From Vibrio penaeicida (GTDB lineage: Bacteria > Pseudomonadota > Gammaproteobacteria > Enterobacterales > Vibrionaceae): DNA of 64,000 nt. The notes beneath the pieces are model-generated. The model saw nothing but the letters and a program-made list of their open reading frames with translations, did not search any database and had not been told where the DNA came from. Position numbers and translations under genes: made by a program. The stretch's first letter is position 1, and each line of letters opens with the position of its first letter. This document shows positions 9,943 through 19,500 of this stretch, in pieces. The stretch covers positions 2,728,001 through 2,792,000 of the forward strand of contig NZ_AP025144.1 in assembly GCF_019977755.1 (NCBI RefSeq). The letters are read 5' to 3'.

Positions 9943-9979
9943 GTGGTAACAACGTGGTAACAAGGTGGTAATATACAGT
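9943..9979 (+). repeat. Three 11-bp-spaced integrase arm-type repeats
   Basis: GTGGTAAC, GTGGTAAC and GTGGTAAT start at 9943, 9954 and 9965, exactly one helical turn apart. The last is part of GGTGGTAATATACAGT, which recurs at 50113-50128 at the other prophage end. Position and repetition fit binding sites for the integrase N-terminal domain; this is inference. Confidence 0.6.
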
Positions 9980-10087
9980 AGTCCACTTTTCGCGGTTTAT
10001 TCCGGGTTATCTTTAAGTTTTAGACATTTCTCAAGCATGATCTTCGCCCATAAAAAAAGCCCCTAAAAAGAGACCCGTTTAGTCTGT

Positions 10088-10612
10088 TTATACCTTTTCT
10101 ATGATCATTGGGTTTGCAGAGCTAACCGAAGATTTAAGATAGTTAGTTAACTCAGAGCTAATAACCTCATATTGTAATGTGTTGTTAGCCCAACTAAGAA
10201 CAGTAGATTGAGCTCCAAACCTGACTCTAACGCTATTCAAGCTTCCAATTTTTGTATGCGACCCATTTGATGAGGTTGAAACCCTTAATAAACACTGGTT
10301 ATCTGTCGTTCTTCCACCTATGGCCAGTATAAAATATGTACCAGATACCTCTAATCTATCGGTAAAACTAAATATAGATTGTCCGTTTATTCTTCCCTGA
10401 GTACCAGAAATGAAGTTGTAAAACATGTTATAAACGTTTTGAGTTTGAATATTGATTCTTAGGCTAGAGTCCGTATTAAACACCCTTCGCATAGTTCCGT
10501 TATCGTTGTACCAAATTTCCTTGGCTTTTCTCAGCGTGCCACTGTCATTGAAATAGATTTCTTTCGCCTTGCGTTGTGTTCCACTGTCGTTAAACCAAAA
10601 CTCAGCCGCCAT
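10088..10612 (-). CDS. Phage tail-associated protein with N-terminal tandem repeats
   Basis: 174 residues from the ATG at 10612, which follows the GAGGTGG ribosome-binding site inside the end of the upstream fibre gene. The first 50 residues hold three copies of a 14-residue unit of the type [F/Y]NDSGTxRKAKEIx. The rest is beta-rich with no recognised domain. As the last gene of the late operon, next to the fibre gene, it is probably a distal tail or receptor-contact component; that is inference from position. Confidence 0.6.
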   Translation of the reverse strand: MAAEFWFNDSGTQRKAKEIYFNDSGTLRKAKEIWYNDNGTMRRVFNTDSSLRINIQTQNVYNMFYNFISGTQGRINGQSIFSFTDRLEVSGTYFILAIGGRTTDNQCLLRVSTSSNGSHTKIGSLNSVRVRFGAQSTVLSWANNTLQYEVISSELTNYLKSSVSSANPMIIEKV

Positions 10613-10614
10613 GG

Positions 10615-12252
10615 TTACCACCTCACAAATAAGCCTCCAACGGGGGGAACCGCAGCGCCTGTTGGAGCGCCTAATCCTGCCGCGCCAGTCACCATGACCT
10701 TGCCTTTCAATAGAACTCGATCACAATCTAAATCACCCCCGACCTTTACATCCTGCTCAAACCTTGATTCGGCAGTATGCGTTAAAAACGTTGTATCGTG
10801 ATCTTTGTATATGTAAGCCTTAGCGACTCCTTGAGCGTTTTTAAAAGTAATATGCTGTCTCTGATTAGACTTGAGCTCAATATTACCGCCGCAAACGAAA
10901 TACCCCACCGTCAACTTATTGGGTACATTCACACCATTTTTATGGACTGCAAGGCGGGTATGATTTGTATTTCCCTCACCCACTCTGAAATGCAAACTCT
11001 TAGCGGGTTGTCCGGCAGTGGCAAAGTCAGCAAAGCCGATGTGCACGGTGTTATCACCCGCGTATTGGTCTTCAATCCCTGATGATATTGCAATGTATGC
11101 CCAGCTGTTTGGCGTAGCATTCCTCAAATCCAGCAGCTTAGAACTTGCAGAGTTTCTCTTGACGACCATGTCACCGAATACGCCGTTTCTGTTGCCTCGT
11201 ACTGGCCAGTAAGAATCGATTTCTGCTTGTCTGTTTGCTCTAATTTGATCCGGTGTGCCTGTTCTTGGCACAAAATTGGTGGGTCTTGAATCTGTATAGC
11301 CTGCAGAGGTAGCGTATATCTGAACTCTCGTCACCTTGCCGTTTGAACTCGTGAGGTTATACCTGGCACCGCCGCCACGTAGCCAGACAATAACGCCGCC
11401 TGTTGAAAGTTGAATGCCGCCGACCATTGACGTGTAGGACTCTGCGAACTGCACGATACGGATTGTTTTATCATTGCCGCCCCAATTGCCGTCACCTGAC
11501 CAACGAAAGTTCAGTGTTAACCCGCCTTTGTGCGTGGATGTGTTCCATGAGTTTGGCGCTGGCCAGTTATAATGGCGACTAATCCCAATATCAGCGAAAT
11601 CAAAGTTACTTGGACCATCAATTCTTACTGGGTAATAAGTATTCGCGTCACCGCCTACTGTAAATTGGTGTGTATTGCCATATCTGCCAAAATCCGCGCT
11701 TCCTTCGGTCAGTACGTTTTTCCAGTTTGCACCATCCCAGAGCTTCAGGACACTTGGCGCAATTGAGTTTGCTGTCGGATTGCTTGCTGCAACATTCTTG
11801 ATAAACATTTCATTGTTGTCAGCAAATAAAGCCATGCCCTTTTGTGTATCCGTGTTCCAGTTACTGAAGAACCAACCGCCGGCTGTTGTGTTGTACTCAG
11901 TACCACCCGCATTAAACTTGGTTGCGTCAACCGCTCCGTTGACCGTAAAACCGTTTTCGTCCAACAGAGCGACTGAGACACCACCGAGACTGAAACCCAA
12001 CGTGTTGGTAGATTCTCGATATATGCCTGTATCTGAGTCTTCCTGGAAAGAATAAGCCGGTGCCGCTGAGGTACCGAACACACCCGTCATTGACCCCTTC
12101 CAGTCAACATTGCCAGACACGATGTCATTGATACCGGCAACGATCCCATCCATTTCCTGATCCATACGTTCAGCAAGAATTTTCACTCCTGCATCACGGT
12201 CATCGCGCCAGCTGAATAGACGCTGAAAGAATCCACTCGCGTTGAATGGCAT
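10615..12252 (-). CDS. Phage tail fibre protein
   Basis: 545 residues from the ATG at 12252 (AGGAG nine bases upstream). The N-terminus MPFNASGFFQRLFSWRDDRD followed by a short helix is typical of podovirus/siphovirus fibre proteins that anchor to the virion. The rest is Gly/Asn/Thr-rich and probably a trimeric beta structure. It would bind the host surface. A terminator lies just upstream, so full expression probably needs Q antitermination or a separate promoter. Confidence 0.75.
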   Translation of the reverse strand: MPFNASGFFQRLFSWRDDRDAGVKILAERMDQEMDGIVAGINDIVSGNVDWKGSMTGVFGTSAAPAYSFQEDSDTGIYRESTNTLGFSLGGVSVALLDENGFTVNGAVDATKFNAGGTEYNTTAGGWFFSNWNTDTQKGMALFADNNEMFIKNVAASNPTANSIAPSVLKLWDGANWKNVLTEGSADFGRYGNTHQFTVGGDANTYYPVRIDGPSNFDFADIGISRHYNWPAPNSWNTSTHKGGLTLNFRWSGDGNWGGNDKTIRIVQFAESYTSMVGGIQLSTGGVIVWLRGGGARYNLTSSNGKVTRVQIYATSAGYTDSRPTNFVPRTGTPDQIRANRQAEIDSYWPVRGNRNGVFGDMVVKRNSASSKLLDLRNATPNSWAYIAISSGIEDQYAGDNTVHIGFADFATAGQPAKSLHFRVGEGNTNHTRLAVHKNGVNVPNKLTVGYFVCGGNIELKSNQRQHITFKNAQGVAKAYIYKDHDTTFLTHTAESRFEQDVKVGGDLDCDRVLLKGKVMVTGAAGLGAPTGAAVPPVGGLFVRW

Positions 12253-12278
12253 AATTTGCATCTCCTAGAAATTAGTCA

Positions 12279-12303
12279 CAAAAAAGCCCCGACTGGCGGG
12301 GCT
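12279..12303 (-). terminator. Terminator between the ejection genes and the fibre genes
   Basis: AGCCCC and GGGGCT form a stem with a six-base T run on the minus strand. It is about 30 bp upstream of the tail fibre start, inside the late transcription unit. Confidence 0.65.
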
Positions 12304-12365
12304 GAGTAAAATAATCTGTTGATTTAGCATAATCTTAGCTTGAAAAACCTATCCGTAGAGTGCAA

Positions 12366-12391
12366 ATAGCGCATCTGTAAAGATGCGCTAT
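12366..12391. promoter_or_regulatory. Perfect 10-bp inverted repeat upstream of the plus-strand moron
   Basis: ATAGCGCATC and GATGCGCTAT separated by six bases, 27 bp before the moron start. No T run follows on either strand, so it may be an operator or leader hairpin rather than a terminator. Confidence 0.45.
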
Positions 12392-12417
12392 ACCCTTGGA
12401 TAATTTACAATTGCCGT

Positions 12418-12618
12418 ATGACTATTTTCGATCCACCGCTAGACGGCTTTGACATACTTGCCTTGGTTCTCGTGGCAAACGTGCTTACGTTGTGGGCTAT
12501 CTATGGCTTTTGGCGGTTAAACAAAGAAGATGACTGGGATTGGCATTCAATTCTGGCAATTGGCGTACCTGCTATTATTGGCATGGTTGCCGTATACCTT
12601 GGTAGTAACACTGCTTAG
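12418..12618 (+). CDS. Small two-helix membrane protein, candidate moron
   Basis: 66 residues, starting MTIFDPPLDGFDILALV. Hydrophobic segments lie at about 11-32 and 43-61, with a charged loop (NKEDDWDW) between. It is the only plus-strand gene within the minus-strand late operon and sits in its own pocket between a terminator and the ejection gene, whose end it overlaps by four bases. That is the usual layout of a lysogeny-expressed moron. No family recognised; superinfection exclusion is possible but unsupported. Confidence 0.55.
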   Translation: MTIFDPPLDGFDILALVLVANVLTLWAIYGFWRLNKEDDWDWHSILAIGVPAIIGMVAVYLGSNTA

Positions 12619-14714
12619 TCCTGAGATATCCCTGCACCCACACCACCCGCCGCCGTCATGCGGTCAATCATAATTTGACGCGCTGCCTGTTCTTTCTGTT
12701 TGTTGATTAATAGTTGCTGAATAAGGCTTGCACCTTCATCACCTTTGCTGGTCAACATGCGCGCCATTTCTTCACGTACTAAAGGCCCGTGTCCCCGTAA
12801 TCGGTTAATCGCTGGCCCTGCAAGTTGGGTAGTTCCATCAATGATCTGTCCACGAAGCAAAAGAGCTAACGCTCCGGTATCGAAGTGGCTGACATCTTCC
12901 ATATCAATCAAGTTGTCAGCAGTTCGGCTACCACCAAGCACGGTATTGTTCGTTGAAAACATCTGGTTTTCCCGCTTTAAGCGCCTAGTAAGTAATTCGG
13001 GATCAGTTGCCATTACAGCCGCTTCCTGCTGAAACTTCTGTGAAGTAAACGGACGTGCCGCGTTTGAACCAACAGCGCTAGCTTCTATACGGGCAATATG
13101 AGGATCAGCATACCCAGCCCGAAAAGCGGCTTGTTCACCATCAGTCATTTTGTTGAAGGCCGCCACGGTGTCTTCAGGGCGAGAACGTGACCCGGCAGCA
13201 CGCTGACCCGAAGCCACTTGATCAATTTCGCGGGAAGCACGGGCAAAAGCATCATTTGCCTGACGGTATCCTCTGCTGGATGCCTCCAAAGCTTCATCAA
13301 GAGAACTAACCAATTTTCCCAGTTCGCGGGCTTCGTTATTTCTACCCGCCCGTCGTGCTGCCCCGATAGCATCTTGTACGTCTTGTTTTACGCCCAAAAC
13401 ACGGTTGAAATCTGAAAGTTCAACGGCTGTTGGGGTGGGTTTAAACTTGGTGTTTTCCGGTGTAGCAGCGGCTAGACGATTTCGGAATGTGAGTAATTTT
13501 GCATCGATACCATCACCGCGGACACCGCTGCCTTGCATGCCACCAATACGGTCATCAATGATAGCCAACGCACCACGGACATCGACCGGATCAGCGTTGT
13601 TTCTGGCCGCACTATAGTTCGCATTTGCAGCTCTATTGCGCGCCTGTTCCATTGCTTCCTTTGTCGCATTGGCACTGTTTGGTGCATCAAAAGCATCAGC
13701 AACAAACGACGCTACACGATTGCCTTGCCCGGCTTGTCGTGAAATAAGATAGTCTTGAATCTCTTGCGCCACTTCTGGGGTAGATCGAATCAAACCAGAT
13801 AGCATACGCTGACCAGGACGCCCCAAAGCATCCGCTATAGCATATTGTGGCTGATCTTCACTTGTCGCTTGACGTAACGCGGCCACAACTTCTTCACCTT
13901 GTTGACCGGATCGTTCAAGGGCAGTTCCGATGGCATTTTGTGCCCTTTGAGGTTGACCACGCCCAATCAGCATTTGGAACACGGACTTTCCTGACTCGCC
14001 AAGCTTGGACAAACCGGCACCTACAGGGCGGGCAGCTACCCCACCAAAAGTGCCGAAAGCAGCGCCATTGCCGCCTGACTTAACGCGGTTTTCAAAATCT
14101 CCTTCGCCAGAATTAAAGCCATAGATACCGCCTTCGGCTGCACCTAAACCAGCAGTCCGTGCAACTTGCCCTGTGCGGGTCGCTGCCTGTCCTGCAGTAC
14201 CGATACCAGTCAAAGCTGTTGCCATTCCACCAGCGAATTCGCCCCCATAAGTTGATACAGGGTGTTCTTCACGACCTTGCTTTAAACGTTGGCGTTCTGC
14301 TTTCAGTTCTAGTTCATAGGGGCGCCCTGACAGTGTGGATGCTCCACGCGCCACAATTTCATCACCCAGCCCAAACGTCAATCCTTGAATAGCACCGCGC
14401 ATACCTGACACGCCAGCCCCGCCAGAATCAACGATGGGTTCCCATTCAGACGCTTCGGCAGGTGTTGCCCCTTCCAGTAATCGTGCAATAGTATTTTGGT
14501 CACTTGTTGCGAAACCTTCGCTTACATAACCCAGCTTGCCGTCAGAACTTCGATAGATACGCCCGCCGTCTTTAGTCGTGTACAAAATTGGAGGTTCAAA
14601 AGGTTGCCCTTGTTGTCCAGCAGATTCAGCAGGCTGTTCCGGTTTTTTGTAAATTGACCAAGGACCTTCTGCCTGTTGTGTTGCTTTTTGATACTGTTCC
14701 CAGGGACCAGCCAT
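12615..14714 (-). CDS. Phage DNA ejection / internal virion protein
   Basis: 699 residues. The N-terminus MAGPWEQYQKATQQAEGPWSIYKK carries the repeated PWxxY motif common at the start of podovirus internal virion proteins. A Gly/Ala-rich stretch at about 110-230 could interact with membranes, and the rest is helical. It is the largest of three consecutive minus-strand proteins between the nozzle and fibre genes. It probably enters the host envelope with the DNA. No lytic transglycosylase motif was seen. Confidence 0.65.
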   Translation of the reverse strand: MAGPWEQYQKATQQAEGPWSIYKKPEQPAESAGQQGQPFEPPILYTTKDGGRIYRSSDGKLGYVSEGFATSDQNTIARLLEGATPAEASEWEPIVDSGGAGVSGMRGAIQGLTFGLGDEIVARGASTLSGRPYELELKAERQRLKQGREEHPVSTYGGEFAGGMATALTGIGTAGQAATRTGQVARTAGLGAAEGGIYGFNSGEGDFENRVKSGGNGAAFGTFGGVAARPVGAGLSKLGESGKSVFQMLIGRGQPQRAQNAIGTALERSGQQGEEVVAALRQATSEDQPQYAIADALGRPGQRMLSGLIRSTPEVAQEIQDYLISRQAGQGNRVASFVADAFDAPNSANATKEAMEQARNRAANANYSAARNNADPVDVRGALAIIDDRIGGMQGSGVRGDGIDAKLLTFRNRLAAATPENTKFKPTPTAVELSDFNRVLGVKQDVQDAIGAARRAGRNNEARELGKLVSSLDEALEASSRGYRQANDAFARASREIDQVASGQRAAGSRSRPEDTVAAFNKMTDGEQAAFRAGYADPHIARIEASAVGSNAARPFTSQKFQQEAAVMATDPELLTRRLKRENQMFSTNNTVLGGSRTADNLIDMEDVSHFDTGALALLLRGQIIDGTTQLAGPAINRLRGHGPLVREEMARMLTSKGDEGASLIQQLLINKQKEQAARQIMIDRMTAAGGVGAGISQD

Positions 14715-15964
14715 TATTGCTTCTCCCAGTTGTTTTGATCGCCCGGATCACCGCCTTTGAAGCGATAGCCACCGATAACCTGACCCGCCTGTGGAAGACT
14801 ACCTTCGTTTTCTTGAGCCACTTTTATCTGTGGTGCGTTGTAGTTACCACCAGCGGCACGACCAATCCCGAAAATTGCCGTTTCACGGTTTCTGCGCTTT
14901 TGTTCCATGACTTCCGTTGTATCGCCCGGCTGTGGAAAATACTGCTTTCTGGCGTTGTCGAATTCCTGATCAGAAATAACCGCTCCACTTTCACGACGAA
15001 GCACCGCATTAATAAAATCACGTTGCGCTTGGTCGTATAGTTTGTAGTCGTCACTCACCATGAAGTTACTACCGGGGAGTTTCGACGCAATGTTGTCCAG
15101 AATACCAGTACCGGCTTGTTCAACATCACGAAGAACGTTTTCGCTTTGGATCATTCGATCAGCAAAACCAGCCGCCTTTGCTTGTGATTCATTGAAGCCG
15201 CCAACATTAACATTCACACCAGCGCCGCCAATTTGAGACACTTTGCCATCGGGAGCAATGTTGTAGAATTTTTTACCATCCAAGCCCATCGCGGTAGCAG
15301 TATCACCGGACACTTGACGATAGTTTTCTTGTGGACTCTGCATTTTTTCAAGCTCCAACTGTGCCTTTTGAAGCTGAATGTCGCGCAAGGGATCGTTAGG
15401 TATCTCCACACCGGGCAATACCCGTTCACCGGTGTCTTGATAATATTTAAACCCATCTGCCCCTTGGATAACGGCGCGTTCAGGGTTACGCATTTTTTCG
15501 AGTTCCAACTGTGCTTTCTGAAGCTGTACTTGCTTCAGCGGATCGGAGGGTGCACTGGCATCCATCTGACGTTTGAGCACCATCTGCATTAGGGCTTGTT
15601 GTCCAGGCGTGGCAAAAGAGTTGCTGCTCATCTTTACCAGGCGGGGATCTATCCCACCAAAGGTCGATGGTGGTTTCTGACTTTGTTGGGCTATCTCTGA
15701 AGACTTGAAATCAGGCTGATTTGCCCATTGGTGAAACTCGGCATTGAAACTCTGGCGCCCCTTTTCTTCCAGCTTGTCTGCTTTGTCTGTCGTCATCCGA
15801 TACAACAAAGCGCGACCAAGTGCCGACAGCCCGTCACCGAAACCTGAAATACCACCAGAAATACGCCCAGAAGGCTTTAACGCTTCGGCTTGGTCACGGA
15901 TCCGTTTAATGTCTTGGTAAGAGCGACCTGTGTTACCGCCGAAAATAAAAGGCTGTGTACTCAT
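14714..15964 (-). CDS. Phage internal virion / DNA transfer protein
   Basis: 416 residues; the gene abuts the next one, with stop and start overlapping. The middle has two copies of DPL-x3-QLQKAQLELEKM about 60 residues apart, predicting coiled coil. The C-terminal part has a helical region ending in a Gly/Asn-rich tail. It is placed with the ejection proteins by position and composition. The biochemical role is not recognisable from sequence alone. Confidence 0.6.
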   Translation of the reverse strand: MSTQPFIFGGNTGRSYQDIKRIRDQAEALKPSGRISGGISGFGDGLSALGRALLYRMTTDKADKLEEKGRQSFNAEFHQWANQPDFKSSEIAQQSQKPPSTFGGIDPRLVKMSSNSFATPGQQALMQMVLKRQMDASAPSDPLKQVQLQKAQLELEKMRNPERAVIQGADGFKYYQDTGERVLPGVEIPNDPLRDIQLQKAQLELEKMQSPQENYRQVSGDTATAMGLDGKKFYNIAPDGKVSQIGGAGVNVNVGGFNESQAKAAGFADRMIQSENVLRDVEQAGTGILDNIASKLPGSNFMVSDDYKLYDQAQRDFINAVLRRESGAVISDQEFDNARKQYFPQPGDTTEVMEQKRRNRETAIFGIGRAAGGNYNAPQIKVAQENEGSLPQAGQVIGGYRFKGGDPGDQNNWEKQ

Positions 15965-17433
15965 TTTGCCCCCTTTAATGCGAGATCGTAATTCACCATT
16001 TTGATGCCATCAGGTCGCTCTATCACAGCTTCCGGTTTCTTCTTCTCCACATCTTGAGCCATCAAGCCCATTTGGATACCGTCACTGTCTTTGTAGCGGA
16101 ACGTGTAAATCGGTTGTCCGTCGTTGGTCTTACCCACTTTCTTGATGTCTTTCTTCACCCGCCTATCTGACGCCATGATCGCCGCACCACCCAAACCGGC
16201 AAGTCCGCCAAACAGACTGCCTGCCAATCCCATGTTCTGACCTCGGTTGGCCATCAGTCGGGCATACCGGTTGCTCATCGCGTTGTCATACCCTGCCTGA
16301 ATACCGGCAGTATCTGTGGTTGCCAGCTGCGCGGTCTGGGGGGTAATGAAACTGGGTTGAGTCACTTGCGAGCCTGACATCAATGCCGTGATTTCATTGA
16401 TGGGCTGATTGCGAAGGGCAAACCGCTCTTGCAATGCCTGGTTGCGAGCATTGTTCATGGCATCAAAGCGGGCTATGTCGGCGTTGACTTCCTGAGTCGT
16501 CGTCTGATTGTCCATCCCGATGCCCTGGGCTCGGTTGCGGTGCATCTGCTGAAGAGCGTCGTTACGCTGTCCCACCCGCTCCGACTCTTGCTGAAATGCC
16601 TGTGACTGCGCACTGTTGTTCAGCTGCGCGTTCGCGGCATTTTGCTTAAACGCCTGAGCCTGAGCGGCGTTTTCAAAGTTAGCCCGTGATGCGGCTAATC
16701 CAGTCAGACGGCTTTGTTCCTGTCCAGCATTCAGTATTGCGCCAAAACGTGCATCATTGGTCTGGCGGCTGAAGTCGTCCATCGCCGATTGGTACGCGTC
16801 AGAGCCTATACGAATGCCTTGGGACGCCAGGCGGCTTTCCAGTCGCTGGCGATCTTGCTCTAATCTTGGTGACATTCTCGCCATCAACGCGTCTTCTACT
16901 CGTTGGCGATCTTTTGAAAAGTCCGTGCCATACGTGCGTGTGATGGGTCCGGCATCCGCGATGTGACGCTGAACATCGCCCACGTCACCTAACTCGGTTT
17001 GCAATACCGGACCTTGACCCACTCTCTGTAAGTTTGTCTGACGAATGGCATCTGCATCCCCGCTTTCAGGCAGAGTACTCGCGTCTACAGGACGACCAAG
17101 CAGTCCTTTCAGGCGGGCAGACTGATCTGCCGCTAAGGTGGAAAAGTTAAGTTGCGCTTCTTCGGTTTTGTTCTGAATACGCTGATTTTCAGGACTCAGT
17201 GTCTGAGTGGCGGTGTAAGTTGGGATAACGTGCGTTTGGCCGGTTCCGGGGTCAGTGTAGGTGTGTGAGCCTGATTGAGAATACGTTAAGCTCCCGCCTG
17301 GGGTAACTTGATTGACATTGTTCAATGCCTGCTGCGCAATCGCCGTCCCAATATTGGTCGATGTTTGTGCCGCCGCCGTTTCCTTTGGTGGCGGCGGAGC
17401 TGGAGGTGGTGGTGGGGAGGATTTCTTACCCAT
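15961..17433 (-). CDS. Phage virion protein with C-terminal S74-type intramolecular chaperone domain
   Basis: 490 residues. It begins with a proline run (SSPPPPPAPPPPKE), continues with a long Gln/Ala/Asn-rich helical region, and ends with DRRVKKDIKKVGKT...YTFRYKD...GLMAQDVEKKKPEAV. That ending is the signature of the peptidase S74 endosialidase chaperone domain that trimerises and then cleaves itself. In podoviruses this arrangement occurs in ejection or fibre-type proteins. The start overlaps the upstream GNAT-like gene by 8 bases. Confidence 0.7.
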   Translation of the reverse strand: MGKKSSPPPPPAPPPPKETAAAQTSTNIGTAIAQQALNNVNQVTPGGSLTYSQSGSHTYTDPGTGQTHVIPTYTATQTLSPENQRIQNKTEEAQLNFSTLAADQSARLKGLLGRPVDASTLPESGDADAIRQTNLQRVGQGPVLQTELGDVGDVQRHIADAGPITRTYGTDFSKDRQRVEDALMARMSPRLEQDRQRLESRLASQGIRIGSDAYQSAMDDFSRQTNDARFGAILNAGQEQSRLTGLAASRANFENAAQAQAFKQNAANAQLNNSAQSQAFQQESERVGQRNDALQQMHRNRAQGIGMDNQTTTQEVNADIARFDAMNNARNQALQERFALRNQPINEITALMSGSQVTQPSFITPQTAQLATTDTAGIQAGYDNAMSNRYARLMANRGQNMGLAGSLFGGLAGLGGAAIMASDRRVKKDIKKVGKTNDGQPIYTFRYKDSDGIQMGLMAQDVEKKKPEAVIERPDGIKMVNYDLALKGAK

Positions 17434-17878
17434 GTTCAGATGCTCCTCTAAACTTTGATTGCGCCCACTGCTGACGGGTTAAAACGGCAATGGCTTCGGC
17501 TTCATTTGCCCCCCACATTTCGGGGATCAGATATTCACACGCACCGACTCTGCGCCAGATGCGACGAACCAGACGATTGCGTTCGCTGTGCCGACCTGCC
17601 AGAAGGCGGATATCCCAACTTCTGAAGGGATAATCAAAGACAAGGTGAACCCACCGCTTGTTCGTCCAGTCCCGTCTTGCCGCATACCCAGACAGTTCGA
17701 TGACCCCGGCGTGAGGGTCGTAGTTGTGGTACACCATGCCCGCCACCAATCCCTCAGAATCGTTGGCAAACCCCAAGCAGTGACAGGGTCCAAAATGACG
17801 TGTGCCTTGCCATAGACCTTTTTCAACAAACGCTTTGATTTCAGCCTGGCAATCGCAGACGGGAAAGGTGGGTTTCAT
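17426..17878 (-). CDS. GNAT-like phage acetyltransferase-family protein
   Basis: 150 residues. Features typical of phage GNAT proteins include a central beta region (VAGMVYHNYD...GVIELSGYA) and a C-terminal arginine-rich helix followed by WGANEAEAIAVL. It resembles the small acetyltransferase-like proteins encoded in podovirus tail modules. It overlaps both neighbours by a few bases, so it is translationally coupled. Substrate unknown. Confidence 0.55.
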   Translation of the reverse strand: MKPTFPVCDCQAEIKAFVEKGLWQGTRHFGPCHCLGFANDSEGLVAGMVYHNYDPHAGVIELSGYAARRDWTNKRWVHLVFDYPFRSWDIRLLAGRHSERNRLVRRIWRRVGACEYLIPEMWGANEAEAIAVLTRQQWAQSKFRGASEHG

Positions 17879-19500
17879 ACGACAAGCCCCCCTGTCGAAT
17901 ACATCAAATCAATCGATACCAATTCGCAGTCCAGTTTGAAACTTTGGGCAGACGTGATTTGGACTTGGGGTGCCAATACTTCACCCTGCGCGGACACGCT
18001 TTCCCATTTTTCTTTGATTTGATAGCCATCGTCGTTGTTTGCCCACTGAACTTGATCCCAGTATGACTCGTCCCACTTGCCCTGCTGCCCGCCTGTGGAT
18101 AGTGGAACAGAAAGAGCGGCACCAAAAGCAGGCTTATAGTCTTTGCCGATGGTGTGGCGGACTGAAAAAGGTGTGCGGTAGCGCCATATGCCTTTCACGG
18201 CATGCGCTGTTTTCAGTGCGCCTGGCATTCCAAGGTTATCGAAGCTGAAACAGGCGCGACATTCAAATGCGCTGTTATTATCGAACCCGCCGACATCACA
18301 GCGATAAATATTGCCTCTGTCATCGCCATAATAGAGATGGTTCCCCAAAACAAAAATGTCACCAATTCGCCATCCGGTAAACTTCGTCCAGGCGCCGGTT
18401 TCCATATTCACGGCCCAGCAATAGCCCTGTTCTGCGTCACGATTTGGCGGCGCGACAATGGCCATGTTACGGCTGTCCCATTTGATCAGGCGCCATCCGC
18501 TAATATTGCCTGACAGAATGGCTTCACGTCGCCAGTCGGTGTCGACCGGATAGCTGAGGGCATCCAGTTTGAGTTGGGACGGATCTTTGGTTGTGGCGGC
18601 GGAGATGGGCATCAAACCGGCTTTCGTGGCAACTATCAGATCGCCACCCACTTGCATGATGGCATTTTTGCCCAGTGGCTCACCGATGTCATACACCCCG
18701 TTTAACTGCCAGTCTGATGCATCGCCGGGGTTGCCTCCACTGAAGACAGCAAATTCCCCTTGATTGGTTGCAAAGACGCAGCGATCATCCATACCCGCAC
18801 CACTGTCGGAAGACCAGGTTGCCCCAAATAACAGGGCTCCGCCTTTATTGAATACCCCCGACAACGGGAGCCTGCTCGCGGGACCCGCCACGGAATTGAT
18901 GCCCAGGTACCAGGCATTCATCGTTGCTCGTTCGATAAAGAAGGTACGATTGCGGTATGACCACACGTGGCTAAGCCGATCCGTTGCAACCTGCGTGATG
19001 GCGAACGGTGTGGACGTATTGGTGATCGGCTGCCAGTGTGTTCCGTCGTAAATTTGAGCATGATCTTGTCCGTTTACAATGGTCAAAAATGCGCCCCCGT
19101 CGGTCTGCATTTCCAAAACAGAATAGTCGGCGCTGGTCTGTCCGGTCACAACGGCGGATAAGGTAGAGCCAGACAAGGTGGCATCAGAGAATTCATAAAT
19201 ATGGTTGGTGTCTGCTGCAAAATAGGTCGGTTGGATCCCAGCACGGTATTGAAACAGTGCCTCTACTCCCCCGGAAATCGTGCAGCGTTGTTTTGTCCCG
19301 CCACGAGGTTCAATGCCTGTTGCCGTTGGCCAGAAGTTTTCTAAAACCAGTGCGGTTTGACGCTGTGGGCTTGCCAAAGGCGTGTTGGTCATCATGCCGC
19401 CTACAGGCGCCATATAGGTTTGATTTTGGGCGGACGGAGACTTGTCACTCGGGGTATTTTTTCGATTCAGTGAGCGCACACGAGCAGGGTTAATGCGCAT
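17875..19500 (-). CDS. Podovirus tail nozzle / stabilisation protein (beta-propeller type)
   Basis: 541 residues. The protein has repeated WD-like beta segments and motifs such as TALVLENFWPTATGIEPRGG, FQYRAG and FAVFSGGNPGDASDW, as in podovirus nozzle proteins (P22 gp10 / T7 gp12 type). It would extend the portal-adaptor channel at the short tail. It is encoded directly after the two adaptor-type genes, with overlapping ends. The sequence match is by pattern only. Confidence 0.7.
   Translation of the reverse strand: MRINPARVRSLNRKNTPSDKSPSAQNQTYMAPVGGMMTNTPLASPQRQTALVLENFWPTATGIEPRGGTKQRCTISGGVEALFQYRAGIQPTYFAADTNHIYEFSDATLSGSTLSAVVTGQTSADYSVLEMQTDGGAFLTIVNGQDHAQIYDGTHWQPITNTSTPFAITQVATDRLSHVWSYRNRTFFIERATMNAWYLGINSVAGPASRLPLSGVFNKGGALLFGATWSSDSGAGMDDRCVFATNQGEFAVFSGGNPGDASDWQLNGVYDIGEPLGKNAIMQVGGDLIVATKAGLMPISAATTKDPSQLKLDALSYPVDTDWRREAILSGNISGWRLIKWDSRNMAIVAPPNRDAEQGYCWAVNMETGAWTKFTGWRIGDIFVLGNHLYYGDDRGNIYRCDVGGFDNNSAFECRACFSFDNLGMPGALKTAHAVKGIWRYRTPFSVRHTIGKDYKPAFGAALSVPLSTGGQQGKWDESYWDQVQWANNDDGYQIKEKWESVSAQGEVLAPQVQITSAQSFKLDCELVSIDLMYSTGGLVV

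Noticed and set aside
10088..17433. Diversity-generating retroelement acting on the tail fibre genes
   Set aside because: No reverse transcriptase or template/variable repeat pair was seen near the fibre genes.
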